In this document: in pieces, positions 11,576-23,817 of the stretch
Layout: every line of letters starts with the position of its first letter
Position numbering within the stretch: position 1 is the stretch's first letter
NCBI GenBank assembly: GCA_032622095.1
Contig: CP136062.1
Location: 151,270,875-151,334,874 of the forward strand
Direction of reading: 5' to 3'
Source: Siphonodentalium dalli
Lineage: Eukaryota > Mollusca > Scaphopoda > Gadilida > Siphonodentaliidae
DNA length: 64,000 nt
The notes under the pieces: generated by a model
The model's input: the letters and a program-made list of their open reading frames with translations, nothing else
Told to the model about the DNA's origin: nothing
Database searches by the model: none
Position numbers and translations under genes: made by a program

Positions 11576-13135
11576 TGGTGTCCAGAAGTAATCATCATAA
11601 AGTATATCGAAGTCATCTTATCATTACATCGGACATGGACGCGCGCGTACTTAGTACCTATACGCGGGAACTCCATAACAGTCTTGCGATAGTACTGGTT
11701 ATCGTACGAGAATTGTACATTTGGTACTACTAGGTACTCCATGAAAACCTGTTGGTTCGTCATGTCCGTATTGACGATCGTTTGACACACTTGGAACAAA
11801 ATACTATCTATCCGTTTTGAATCATGTTAAAAACCTTTACACCCACAATACAATACAATACAATACACAATACACAATCAAGTGCTGTTTGTGACCAATT
11901 CGGAGTACTTAGTCTGGATACAATTGTTGCACACATCTGATTGAATTTGTCGGAGCGAATTTAAGAACTCGAACATATAGTACTGATTTTTCGTTCAATA
12001 CTTTCAATCACCTCATCTGACGATTTGGTCTATTCTTTCCAGCTGGCTTTTATGTTGATCAATTTGGCATTGAGAGTGTCGGCTTCTACATATATGCGAA
12101 ATTTCGTAGCAAGCGGATCCATGTTTTGGAAGATGTGGTCCAGTACATTAGGTGGAACTTTCTTTATTAGATATTTATAAATTATAAAACTGCAATTCTA
12201 CTTACCAAATTAGAGAAACAAGTAGCAGTTTGATAATGGCCCATGTGTCGCCAGATGGCGGTCGACGCGTTTAGTTTTTAAGCTTGCAGTCCAGCTTTAA
12301 ATCGACACTAAAACAAAATGCAAATGTATAATTATATTCCACGATATACATATTAAATTGGTTTTTATATTCACTTTATAAAATGCAAGCTCATGCGCGT
12401 TGTTGTGTTGAGTACTGTGTTCTGTGGGTAAAGCACGTACAGTCTACAGACATCCCCCGAGCCTGCGCGTTTTTGTGTTGAGTATATATAATGTGTTCGG
12501 TGGGTAGAGGACATATAGACTACAGACAACCCAGAACATTACCAGGACTACCTTCCTAATAAATGTGCGTGCTACTTTTTAAATCCATGTTAATAACGAG
12601 GAGTATTATTCCTTCCATGTTTGGCCCCTTTGGTCAACGACATTCGACTGGACTTTGCAAACTATATATAGTCGCCAGGATCAGGGTCACTAATCAAGTC
12701 TCTAGCCCAAAGCCATTTTGGTTTTATATTTGTTTAATTCAGAAATAAGCGGACTCCTACAAATAGTTTATGTGGTCAAATTCGTTCGAAATTGTAATGA
12801 CATGCGCGCAACCTGACAAACTCCATGCAGGGTTTACCTCCCTTGGTGACTCGGTAAGACCGCTGCTATCGGCGATATGTTACCCACATTTGGTGGACGT
12901 CCGCGATATTAAAATATATACTAAGCGAGCAGAGCAAAATGCTGCCCTTATTAAGCTCACAAAATATCGAACACAACCTAAAGTTTGGAAAGTCCCACTA
13001 GAACCAAAGAACTATATTTCGAAATGGTGTGATTTGGTTCTTCGATTATTTTATTAACACACAAGTCTAAACGCACATGCATGACGACAACGTCCCGACA
13101 ACACGCATGGCAAGTCAGACACAAGAGTTCTAATT
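11576..13135. other. No gene recognised; local duplication at about 12400-12545
   Basis: The only structure I see is a tandem duplication of about 85 bp at 12400-12545 ('gcgcgtt.ttgtgttgagta..' and 'gtgggta.ag.aca.a.agactacagac' each appear twice) and a short (AATAC)n run at 11843-11868. An open frame of 95 codons at 12770-13057 (+) has no recognisable motif, and there are no convincing splice partners. Confidence 0.5.
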
Positions 13136-13139
13136 TGCT

Positions 13140-14770
13140 CCAATGTTGACGAGTTGCTTGCGAAAATCGTCAACAAAACTACCGCTCTGATCCCACATTC
13201 TGTCATTAAGTTTTTAGTGCGGGAATTGTTCTCAAAGCACATAGGAAATTTGACTTTGGACCGATCGGTTTTCGCCGTTTTGTTTGGAAAACCCTGCGCT
13301 AAATATAGAAACGGCAGACTAGTACCCAGCCGGTGACAGAGTCAGAAAGGACGTATGACTGGTGTGCTCTGGTAGAGATTGGCAACCTGCTATATAATAG
13401 CCCAGTTTTTATCTCTGCGTGGTATGACTTGCCACCATATATACAGTTCTTCTCTTCGGACTCTAACGTCAAATATGATGTCACTGTTGAACGGCGACCC
13501 CTTTTAGCACGTATAAACGTTTGTCTGACGTGATAATCTGGTGCATGAACTTTGGAAATTCACGATTCACATTCAAAAACCAGTAAAACTGAAATCTAAA
13601 AGCTATGAACCTTGGTATCAATTGTGTCCCGATTTTGCAAACACATCTATTTATTAGATGGTCGTAAAATGCACATAACCCCTTTCACTCGTTTACAAGT
13701 GCAATAACTCCTGCAAAAATATCTAACTCAACCACTGCATGCGTTCCATATATAGCAGCTATCCGATCGTCTGAAGCGACCGTTAAGAGATTATATTAGT
13801 GACGTATAGGTTTCTGGTCCCTGTGGTCGTGGTATCTCTCAGCACGGGGAATTGGTCGGATATTATAGTTACGGGACGCTTAGTGGTCGGATATGGTGTC
13901 ATATATGAGGCGAAGTGAGATCAATATTAGGATAGGCCGTAGGCCGAGCCTAATATTGATCTCGCTGAGCGTCACATCATCACATGACACCATATCCGAC
14001 CACAAAGCGTCCCGTAACGTATTTATTATATCAGTGGACAATTAACTTATGTAACGTCACAGTGACGCGCCATGGGCGTTGAACGTCAACGCATTGAATC
14101 AATTCGCTAATTACCAGAAGTAGGACAACTTGTTGAGTTTGATAATTAATTTGTGAGTCTTTAGAATTCCTCAAATAAATCGCATACAGGTTTTGGAACA
14201 TGGTATTTAAATTCGCAGAAAATGATTTCCGACAGATATCCCCTTTCATGGTGCCAAAATACACCAAAAATATTCCCGAGGCGACAGAGTTTCTGAAAAC
14301 AAGATGGTGGATATGCACCTATAAATATTGATTTCATATCGGGTCTCTGACCTATTATGGGTTCATACACCGTCACTATTTATCGACGTTGATTGGCTAA
14401 TCGCAAGAGCTGACATAATAACAGTTGATAACGTCACGCAGCAAAAACTAGAAAATATCACAAATCTTTCGCTGCTATTTTCGCTCACACCAAGGATCAA
14501 GCTCTACAAGGGCGCACCAGTCATATTTCCTTTCTGACTGGGTACCAGACTGTGTGTTTCTATATTTAGCGCCGTTTTTCCAGCAAAAATGGCGAACTCG
14601 ACCCCCCCCCCCCCCCCCCCGAAATACAAATGTCGTATGTGTTTTGAGAAAAATTCCCTCAATAAAAACTTATTTGTCAGATATTGTGTGTGCTTGATCA
14701 GGGCGACGTGTGGTTTTATTCGCACCGATATACCATTTACATGAGCATCATATATTCTGACCAGCACTCA
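13140..14770. repeat. Inverted-repeat element with diverged ~200-bp arms
   Basis: Sequence 13150-13345 (+) and 14530-14770 (-) are related. Both translate to a fragment with FLxRE.FSKHI, then ALN/AKY and LVPS at the same spacing, and both contain 'gcgctaaatatagaaac'. At nucleotide level they look about two-thirds identical. A separate, much better preserved palindrome lies midway at 13868-14018. The right arm includes a C homopolymer of about 18 bases (14603-14621). The shared peptide could be a relic of a coding element, but the frames are broken and I do not recognise the family. Confidence 0.45.
13868..14018. repeat. Palindrome, arms about 70 bp
   Basis: The left arm 'ttacgggacgct..gtggtcggatatggtgtcat' is mirrored by 'atgacaccatatccgaccac..agcgtcccgtaa' on the right. 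The inner stem is 'gatcaatattagg' / 'cctaatattgatc', closed by 'ccgtaggccg'. It is well preserved compared with the arms that surround it, so it is probably a younger insertion. Confidence 0.75.
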
Positions 14771-15379
14771 TAATTCCGAATATTTTGCAATATAATTCAA
14801 ACTAAGATATAGAATTATTTCTCTTCCATTGAAAATTATATAGACTTTGCAGTACAATCCAAATGAAAGTTAAACACAGAAAACACGTGTTCACAGTTTA
14901 TTACACCGGACAAGTTGATACAATGTTTTGGAGCTTCCTCTTTCAAATGGTACATGTATATGATAGGCATTTATTTTATATAATGTGATCTGTGGGTTCA
15001 AAAATTAAGCGGGCCTTTAACCAAATATCTTGTGAACTGGCTCTAAAAAGTTACGGCATTAAACACATTTAAAACACTCTCTTTATCCTGCAATTGGCAT
15101 TAACTGAAGTAGTCATGTTATTTAACACTGAACTCATTTCGTATGTAAACTCAGCCATATTCAATAAATAATTTATTAAAGAACTTATCCATCGTTCCAC
15201 ATCACATTTTCATACAGACATGGTGATTTTAAACTGAACTCGTCTGGATTGACTCACAACCACACCAATACTTGTTTTTGTTATGCCCTAAGTACTGGAT
15301 TCTACAAAGTTTTATATATGATTATAGTCTGCACGTGTGCGTGGATATGGATACAAGCATCTATTCTATTATTTATACT

Positions 15380-15545
15380 GATACCTGTTTTAGGGGGTAG
15401 CAGAAAGACAGCCCGATAGGGCTAGGCTAACCCCGACAATATACTGCTTTACCTTATTATGTATTTCTGCCATTGTATAAATCATGTATATTGTAAATAA
15501 ATTATCCTATCCTAAAAAAAAATTAAAAATTATCCTATCCTGAAA
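15380..15545 (+). mobile_element. Possible 3' tail of a non-LTR retrotransposon
   Basis: The segment ends in 'tgtaaataaattatcctatcct', an A run and a second 'attatcctatcct'. A tail of this type, with a short tandem repeat after a polyadenylation-like AATAAA, is typical of 5'-truncated CR1/RTE-like LINE copies. No coding sequence remains, and the assignment rests on the tail alone. Confidence 0.35.
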
Positions 15546-16054
15546 TGCAATCAGAAGTGAAGAGCGAGTAAAATAAAACATTGGCTTACCTGTGACGAAA
15601 TAACAACAGAAGATTTATGACTTCAGGAAATGTCAGAATGTCTGAAAACTGGACATCATAAGGCAGCAGTAATTTAATAGCCTGGTTTACGAACCCCAAC
15701 TTTTTCCTCAATATTGTTAAAACAATATTTGTTTTATATGATTGGTTTATGTTCACGTCGGTTAACCCTTTCAGTACCAAGTCCGATTTTTGTATCAACC
15801 CATATTTCCATGATAATTTTTCAAATTTATTGATTATAATAATGTGGTTAAAACATAAACCATGTGCTCAAAGTGGTGAAGAAAATATTTGATAGCAGAG
15901 TCTCGTTTTCATTCCATCTATAATTTGAGTAAAACTTATATTTAAAACATTTTGTGAAATTCATGGACAATTCTGCTATTTGTCAACTGTTGTGGTAGCG
16001 ATGTATAATTTTATTACCCTACCCCCCCCCTCTGCGTCTACTTTTGTTCAATCC

Positions 16055-16138
16055 AAATGTTCATAAACCAGATTATTTTATTAAATGTTCATAAACCAGG
16101 TTATTTTATTAAATGTTCATAAACCAGGTTATTTTATT
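16055..16138 (+). repeat. Tandem repeat, 28 bp x 3
   Basis: Three consecutive copies of a 28-bp unit beginning 'aaatgttcataaaccagg' differ at one position only. Open flanks on both sides show no TIR. It is a short minisatellite without visible function. Confidence 0.9.
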
Positions 16139-16347
16139 GCTGTGGCCTATTCTTCTATTGTAATTCCGTCTGATCTTTAGCCACGCCTTCCTCCAATCCT
16201 GGAACCGTTCCGATCGAACTGACATCTTCTCTTCGCTTTAATTCGAGATTCTACATTAGTCGAGTACACCTTTCTTCGGCCATGTTTGCGGTCATGTTAC
16301 GGTTGCCGCAATAACTTCTGGCGATATATCTAGTTACATCACATTAA

Positions 16348-17315
16348 TTAACCCTTTCATGACGGGAGCTGTGCTGATACATCATTACCGATCATGTACC
16401 AGTGCATTATCTTATATATGGTAGTCTCCCATAGGGAGCCACGCATATATATATAAGAGAATGCACTGTACTGTATTGCATGGCGATGCCGATACCCCCA
16501 CCCCTCCCTATACGCAAGCCATTATCCTTAATCCCTACACACACTACTATCCGTTAGGTTTTATTACAGTTTTATAGATAAAGCATTACCAAACCGTACA
16601 AGGTTACAATTAATGTATTACATGTCTTAATGTTGTGCCCGTGGTCAGTTCAGCATTAATATTTATATAACGTAAGTGTGGACTCAATGGTCGTATACTG
16701 TACACAATTACACATTTATAGATGGTAAAAAATAGTCGTCATTATATGTTTATATCTGACAATGGTATGTAGATCGGTTGCACCGCGTCATGTTACGTGT
16801 GGATACTGGTACGTAACACGATCCCATTCATACAAGTTATTAAATCGTTACGTTTTACCTATACAATTGTGTATTATCATACTCAGCAAAATGCTAACAT
16901 GAGTGTAGGTACAGTATGTAATCGACTTCACGGATCTAAGTTCGAATTGCGGCCATGCCATTGTGTCCTCGGCCTGCTCTCAATGTTTAACCAATATATA
17001 CTTTCCACCGAATTTTCAGGTTGCCCCAAATATATATTTGTTAGAATTTTAATAAATAAAGTTCCCAGTACACATTAAATACATTTACGGCACCTACTGT
17101 GTATGGGCAGATATGAATTTGAACATAAACTTTACATACGCTCTTCAGTGGCATTACAACATAACCAAAGTGGGTTGTACTACAATATTCACATTGACCT
17201 TGTAAGCAAGTGCACTCTGTTATACATGCGAGGCTCCATATGGGAGACTCGCATATATAAGAGAATGCACTGGCGCTGACTATTTAATGCTGCACCAGCG
17301 AATCCCATCATGAAA
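16348..17315. mobile_element. TTAA-type element, family 'CCCTTTCATGACGGGAGC'
   Basis: The left end is TTAA followed by CCCTTTCATGACGGGAGCTG. The right end, near 17290-17315, is its inverted relative, with the flank mutated to TTGA. Near each end sits a hairpin-type block containing 'gtgcattctcttatatat' and 'ctcccatagggag', related to the 69-bp hairpins elsewhere. The 970-bp interior has a 93-codon open frame (16797-17078) without recognisable motifs. It is a non-autonomous element. Confidence 0.65.
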
Positions 17316-17324
17316 GGGTTGAAC

Positions 17325-17428
17325 ACAGTGTCATGTTACAGGTATCGACGACTTGGATACATTTCTGAAGATGCTTCTGGCATTCCCAAATCTTGGCCTG
17401 CTTCCGCGACAATAGCGTCACATGTAAG
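17325..17428 (+). pseudogene. Decayed duplicate of a signal-peptide exon
   Basis: This copy aligns with the exon at 17560-17690, sharing 'acacagtgtc', 'aagatgcttct' around the start codon, 'ggcctgcttcc' and 'gacaata..' followed by 'gtaagac'. Its reading frame, starting at ATG 17371, reaches a TAG within 15 codons and lacks the middle of the hydrophobic core. It starts immediately after the right end of a TTAA element. It is therefore a broken tandem duplicate of the downstream exon. Confidence 0.5.
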
Positions 17429-17606
17429 ACAAAGAGGATTAAAAGTATATATGCATATCTTATAACTTGACCAAGACGCATATATATATACGGCTATAAT
17501 ATATTTACATCATATATTTATGTTGTCAGATCGGATAGGGCTTTCTTAATCATTCTCGATAACACAGTGTCTTGCATGTGTCGAAGGTTTGGACAAGCTT
17601 TTCAAG

Positions 17607-17676
17607 ATGCTTCTAGCTAACCCAACATTCGCGTGTGGTATCCTCCTGGCCTGCTTCCTCGACAATACAGCTCCAG
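17607..17676 (+). CDS. Putative first coding exon with signal peptide, phase-1 donor
   Basis: An ATG at 17607 opens 23 codons plus one base before a strong donor (CCAG|GTAAGA) at 17676/17677. The peptide starts MLLANPTFACGILLACFLD. A short polar start, a hydrophobic core (roughly residues 8-18) and small residues before the splice site are those of a secretory signal peptide. Phase-1 splicing after a signal peptide is common in animal secreted proteins. Too short for an ordinary gene call, it is supported mainly by the donor and by the decayed tandem copy upstream. I could not find the next exon, so the mature protein is unknown. A chance match is possible. Confidence 0.35.
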
Positions 17677-17749
17677 GTAAGACCAAACGGAAAAAGTACA
17701 CGATATGCTCTTGGGTTTGTCTTACCAGCTTGTTCTCCTGGACCATAAG

Positions 17750-19670
17750 TTCAATATGAACCTATCTGGAGGATAAAACATGTTCAAATGTGAACGATTT
17801 CAAAACGAAATACATGTAAGTAATAGGTTCTTTTCAACCCGATATATACCGTGGTAATATGTTTTCATTGTGGCCCTCGTCATTCAACTGTATAGCGAGT
17901 GAATGTATGTGCACTGTGGGCTTATTTCAGAATCAAATAAGTCCAATATGAACCTATGTGAATATTTGGTTCAATATGAACCTTTTTGCACGAGAGTGTG
18001 TTGCGGGATCTTACACACATCCCAGACACTGTTTCTTGGATCTTAATGGCATTTGGTATTGAGGTTCTCCATCAGGGTGGGCTGAAACGAGAATCAGAAT
18101 GAAGAATAAGGCATTGACAGCTGTAGAGTTGTATTTCGTTGTGTTCTGGGTCTTAGTCACGTGTTAGCAAATATCGGTTGATGTTCGTGCATAGATTCGC
18201 CACCAGAAAAAAAAAGTTGGCCTTGTCCATAGCTCCATGAATTCCGTTACTAGTTCCCAGTTCCTAGTTCCCAGTTCCCAGTTCTCAAAATATAATTATA
18301 ATCGTTACTAAAGCGCCTATGTATATGCATAACCACAGCAGGCACGGGGCTATCCTTGTGGATCCCTCTTGCGCCGTCATTAGTCTATCTAGAAATCACA
18401 AACTAGGTCATATACGCCCGTACAGCTGTTAAAAAATTGGGCGTAAATCATACGCGGGGTCAAAATAATGACAAAAGGTCATTTTTCGATGCTAAATCGC
18501 TTGTGAATGCATAACCATATCAGCCATGGGACTATCCTTGTGGATTCATCTTGCGCCGTCACTAGTCCAGGAAGATAAAATGCCTCTGAATAATATTAGA
18601 GTATAATATACTTCTAAAATATTCTACCTATAGTATTCTGGATATGAAGTACGTCCTCAGAAATCACGATTATTAGGTTAAATTCTACGGATCGTCTTCA
18701 ACTTGGTCTGATAAACACCGATTTTCATATATCTAAAACGTCTGCATGTTTATTGCTATGCATATGATGTAAGAAAGGTCCACAATGACTTGCATAGCAC
18801 CAAACATGAGTTTTTCGGCTGTTTGTTAAAATTATTGGCGAAAGACATAATTATTTTGTGTACAGTGATGGGCAGGAGCACTGTCGTGCAAATTGCAATT
18901 CGCATGTTTTGTTACTGTACGGCATATTGCAAGTCCAAAACAATATCTATCAATTGTAGGCAAATAATGGGGTCAAAATGAGAGTAATATTATTGCACAT
19001 CATTATGGTGACGATTACGTCGTTTTGTTGCTTCCCAGCTCATTGGAGCACCACGTGTATGCCAATTCATTGGTGACTTATTTTTTAGCTTCAAAATCAC
19101 ATCCGGGGGGGGGGGGGCTATATATCAGAACTCTAGTTGGCATGATAAATTTGAAGGTCCTCTTTGAAATTTAACACAAACTATCATAGTTGGTGATGGT
19201 TATGATATCTATTGCCCCGAAACGCCAATCATTGAAACGAGCATTAATGATTATAGACCTCCCATTTGCTAATGTTCGAAGTCAATCTTAGCTTAACCCA
19301 AGTTTGACTTCACACACCAGCACTAGTTAGTAACTGCACGCCAACAAGATTTTATAATTATAAAATAAAATGTGCTGTGTGGATTATGTCTTGGGGGTCT
19401 TATAAATGTCATCATTGTAACATCCGCATTATTCATGTAGCTCGATACAAGGAGGAAGCAGGTGTTCATTTTAAAATGATAAGTTGCCTGCATAAGGAGA
19501 GAAAGTGAAAATGAAAAACATATTTATTTGTGATAAAACATCACATTCAAGTGTATTTATTGCCCCCCCCCCCCCGATAATTTCGGAGAACTATTGTAAT
19601 CAGCGGCGTCAGTTCGTTCGCGCGTCCGTTCGCGCGTCCGTTCGTGTATCCGTCCGATTTCTTGCCAGGC
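17750..19670. other. No gene recognised; dispersed repeat with duplicated ~190-bp unit at 18320-18600
   Basis: Within this stretch, 'cataaccaca.cag.cac/atgggactatccttgtgga' appears at about 18330 and again at about 18515. Related sequence recurs near 47100-47590 ('tctagaaa.cacaaactaggtca.atac'). A repeated motif 'gttcccagttcc' lies at 18250-18285 and a G run at 19106-19117. The rest is AT-rich and without open frames of interest. Confidence 0.5.
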
Positions 19671-19672
19671 TG

Positions 19673-20140
19673 TTAACCCTTTACCCAACAAAACCCACAG
19701 AAAAATGGCCCAAATGAAGCTGCAACAGCCTAAATTATCTTGGGTCTGTCTCAATAGAACAATACACATATGGATATCATTGGAACCGGCTCATTGGCCA
19801 CATTGTGACAGTTACAGTTATTCCCTGTGCCAATGAATTCTCTTATAGATGCGAGTCGACCATAGGTCGCATCGCATATAAAAGAGAATACATTGGCCTA
19901 AAAAATTCATTTTTTAACACTTTTTACCTTTTTTTTCTTACATTCTTTAACAATTTTATAATTTTTTCTTACATTTTTTAACAATTTTTATAATATTTTT
20001 CTACATTCTTTGACAATTTTATCATTTTTAATATGTGTTAAGCCAATGCATTCTCTTATATATGCGAGGCGACCTATGGTCGACTCGCATATATAAGATA
20101 ATGCATTGGCACAGGGCCGTTTTGTTGGGTAAAGGGTTAA
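19673..20140. mobile_element. TTAA-flanked MITE carrying two opposed 69-bp hairpins, family 'CCCTTTACCCAACA'
   Basis: TTAA at 19673-19676 and 20137-20140 encloses inverted ends CCCTTTACCCAACA / TGTTGGGTAAAGGG. Inside are two near-perfect hairpins at about 19829-19897 and 20042-20110. Each is built from GCCAATGCATTCTCTTATAT and its complement around a CGACC.ATA.GGTCG centre. The two hairpins are in opposite orientation, so the element is a hairpin of hairpins. Between them is an AT-rich spacer of 'aacattctttaacaattttataatttt' type repeats. A second copy, inserted in a LINE, lies at 53866-54230. Confidence 0.85.
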
Positions 20141-21200
20141 CTCAAGTTCAATTATTCAATCGAAATGACACCTCGTATGAGGAATGATAATTACTTTATT
20201 GAGGTCAATTATAAAAATGGTTCTTGTCCGATGATCTTTTTCTGATTTATGACTCTTTTTGTTTTACATAGAAATTGCATTTTTCATGTTGTCCGGATAA
20301 TACCTCCGGTGAATAATATCCGATCGGAACGAAACTTGGTAAACATTACACCATTTTCGTGTTCGGATATTCCAGTTAATATCAACTAATCTCAACTAAA
20401 CTTGACATCAGGAATATCCATCAAATTGTTCAAGTCAACTTTGAATATGGTTAAGATCTGCTTATTTTTGACGGAGCTATCTCCCTTTTAGACTATAAAA
20501 AGATAAACTGAATCCACTTAGTATCTGTCGATTATTATTCCATCATGTACTAATTTCACACACATTGTGTTTTTCTGAGCTTGTGTCTCAAATTATCGCT
20601 GTAGCACACTTTGGCGACATGGTTCCATGACGTCGTGATTAATGTATATTCAGGTTATACTTGTAGTTAGTTTTAAATCCGCATATCTCACATGTTGTTT
20701 CGTTGTCCACCTGAACAGACTCTCAAATGATGACATTTTGGACAGAATGAATACCCCGTTCGCAATTTGCCATTTATACATGCACACAAAACATGTAAAG
20801 GACTCGCTGAACGGACATCACGATGTGGACGTGGTGTTATCTGATTACTGACCTGAATTTAAAATAGGAAGGCCATTATAACCCCAGTGCATGAATGCTG
20901 TTGTAAGGCCAATGCTGGTGAAATTATTGGCAGCTACGCACGTTTGTTCACGCATTATGCAGTTTCGGCGATTATTTAAAACAAATGTTGGTGAACCCAC
21001 ACATCCCAACACCACAGCGCTCCATATAGAGAGCATATTTGACTATTCTATTAACGTTATGGTCGCTGCCATCCATATGGTGAAATGAGTCGCAATGGCA
21101 AAATTATCTCACATGTCCTTGTAGGATACCCCATGCAAATTCAAGAACCAACCCACAAATCTACATGTATGTCCAATTTAAACAACTGACATTTGTTCAG
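20141..21200. other. No gene recognised
   Basis: AT-rich sequence with scattered open frames of 60-70 codons on both strands (for example 20845-21036 minus and 20891-21088 plus, which overlap each other). None shows splice partners or recognisable motifs. Confidence 0.4.
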
Positions 21201-21204
21201 GATG

Positions 21205-21385
21205 CAGCGTATATTGATATATATGTATGTATATTGATATATATGTATGTATATTGATATGTATGTATGTATATGTATGAGTATGTATATGTATGCATGT
21301 GTGTTTATATGTATGTGATGATATACATGTATGTGTGTGATATATATATGTATGTGTGTATATGTATGTGTGTATATATATATTA
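21205..21385. repeat. Compound microsatellite (TATG)n / (TATATGTATG)n
   Basis: The stretch is made of 'tatgtatg', 'tatatatg' and 'gtgtgtatatg' blocks with three copies of 'tatattgatatatatgtatg' at its left. It produces long open frames rich in Tyr, Ile, His and Thr on the minus strand that are artefacts of low complexity. Confidence 0.9.
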
Positions 21386-21539
21386 TATAACTCAATTTCA
21401 TTACAGATAATAATCATGTGCGTGATATTGGTAAATCGTTATTCATAACATCTTGGTTTCAAAAACAATGACAAAACAGCACTATATATTGATCATGATT
21501 TATACCTCATGTAATTTCTTTTTTTGGTTCGATTAGAAT

Positions 21540-21775
21540 CTTTAGATTGGTCTGTCGAAATTTGATTTTTCTGTTCTGGACATGCATGATAATGCAAAAT
21601 TGGTTCGTAACTGATTATTGTCTGCATTGTATTTTATTTATGTCTACTTGTAATTACAATACGTTCCAATATTCGGAACAAACCCTGGAAAGTTCTAATT
21701 TGTATATAGTGTATATTCGTTTTCTCATGTACCATGTATACTGGCTGAGAATAAAGCATTACTTACTTACTGCCT
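21540..21775 (+). mobile_element. Probable 3' tail of a truncated LINE
   Basis: The segment ends with 'gagaataaagcattacttacttact', a polyadenylation-like signal followed by a short tandem repeat. This is the usual appearance of the 3' end of CR1/L2-like LINE copies. No reverse transcriptase sequence remains, so the call depends on the tail alone. Confidence 0.35.
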
Positions 21776-21779
21776 GGTC

Positions 21780-23560
21780 GTTTGACAACTGCAAAAGAGT
21801 CGCATTGCTGAACACCCCCTTGAATCAAACAAGGGGATCCATAATCCCATATCTCCAGGAATGATAAGAACAATCTATAGAATAAAATATTTATATAGAT
21901 GAATATCTTTCATGCTCACAAGTTTATGATCAAAACTAAATTTATTGAAAAGGAAAAAAACAATATTTTTCATTATTTGAGCAAATATGAAGATATTGTA
22001 TTGATGCATGTATTCGTTGACCAGCATCTATAATATGAAGGTAAAAATTATACTTATATTGAAATGTTAATTGAGAGGAGCCAAATATGTAGCCCTTGCA
22101 GCAGAGCAATTACCACCCTCATTTGAATTTTATAGGAGTTCAGGGGAGCTGGAGCATCGAGGAAGGGCTTAGTAAGTTGCAACAATGTTTTGGCCTACCC
22201 CTTTTGTATATTAATATTATGGATAGGAAATAAATTTAAAGTCAAGCTGGAGCAATTGATCTCTTTAAAAAACAGGCCTGACTTCGTTTCAGCACATTTC
22301 ATTGTAGCGAACAACTAACTATCAGGGGATCGGATTACAAGTTAGTTCATCTTAAATGTAGTCAGTTATCTCGTTTGTTGACCTTTATTGAGAAAAAAAC
22401 ACAGTATGTGTCGATTTCTGGGATACAACCCTGTTTCTTTCTGGAATGCGACAGCGCTCATTCGCACGACAGTAAATATATTGCGATTTGTAATTTGCCG
22501 TACACTAGCATCTAACGTTTAAGTATGATTATGTGCGGATGCGTTGACAATTGCCATACAAATTACCACCCCTTTCTTCGATGGTACATTCTCTTCAGGA
22601 ACACTTTGATGACTCAAGAGGGTGTATTAAATAAGAGGCGTTTTAGTTCTCATTATTGATATTTTCCTGTGCAGGAACGCGCTATCGTTGAACAGTACTC
22701 CGAGTGCGTTGAACCGTTCAACTCGTCGTCGATAATCCACCAAGACCATTGTATAGCAAACGTATTCACAGAGAGACTTTGTAAAAATTATTACGCATTA
22801 TAAATGAAATTGATAAAATTCTAACAGTGGTATATACTATCAAGAAGACAAAACTGGCAAAATTCCTGCATAATTTCCGGTGTCGGATATACACAATGAT
22901 AACCACAGCAGCACCTAATGCGCACGAGTGTAGACTATAAACGATATCTGATCCTACGGAGGATGACATAGTTTTTGATATGCTATCTTTATCTGTTTTA
23001 GTGATCTTTTAACAGTATCAGAGGATCAATATCAGATCGTGCATATCCACTGATCCTTAAAAGACGCCATTTTTATTTCTAGATGTGTGAGCTCCCGCTT
23101 CGAAATTTGTTGGTCACATTAAATCGAATCTTCTAATCCCCCTATACTACAGAGACGTCAGATTTATCTTGTTTTGAATAAATCGACCAAATTTAATTCT
23201 CAACTATTTCTCTTTGTTCGATTTTTTTTATTTTTTTCCAAAAGACCTTCAGTTTAGCAACAATATTATTATCATATATTTGATCCGCTTCCTGATCCGA
23301 TAGATTTAACATAACAACGCAAGTTGGTATGGACGCCATATTCGATGAAAACAATTCATTTAAAAGTAAATACAATATATATAAATAAATCACAAATTTA
23401 ACACTGAAACACAGAGGAGTTAGTATGAATTTTTACTAATTGCACAAGCTTATGATACATTGTCATCGATATACAAACATGTTCCATTGTCAAAGTCTTT
23501 ATAAATTATATTATAATATAAACTTTTAATAACTGCAATTTGCAAATCTGAGAGTGAGAT
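21780..23560. other. No gene recognised
   Basis: AT-rich sequence. Minus-strand open frames of 66-67 codons at 22766-22969 and 23193-23393 are isolated and show no recognised domain. Confidence 0.4.
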
Positions 23561-23565
23561 TCTGA

Positions 23566-23625
23566 TGATTACTTATTTACTAGGACTATAACAAAACCTA
23601 TAGGACTAGTAAATAAGTAATAAAA
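23566..23625. repeat. Short inverted repeat
   Basis: 'attacttatttactag' (from about 23569) is mirrored by 'ctagtaaataagtaat' ending near 23622, with 'gactataacaaaacctatagga' between them. It is a 16-bp-arm hairpin with a loop that is itself partly symmetric. Confidence 0.8.
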
Positions 23626-23817
23626 TTGTTACTCCTATGAATCTGAGTCAATGTTCAACATAATGTCCTTTTATGGCATTTCTGCATTGGGAATATCTCT
23701 AACATTAGCCTAACAGCCAGTGATTGAGTGAATATCATTGAAATTTGAACTCTAGTCTAGTTATTAATAATTAATATTCTAGATCTCATGCATTGTAACG
23801 GTTTAGGTGTTTATTAA

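Noticed and set aside
12770-13057. 95-codon open frame as a gene
   Set aside because: Isolated, without recognised domain or neighbouring exons.
21141-21417. Tyr/Ile/His-rich open frames
   Set aside because: Translation of a TATG microsatellite.
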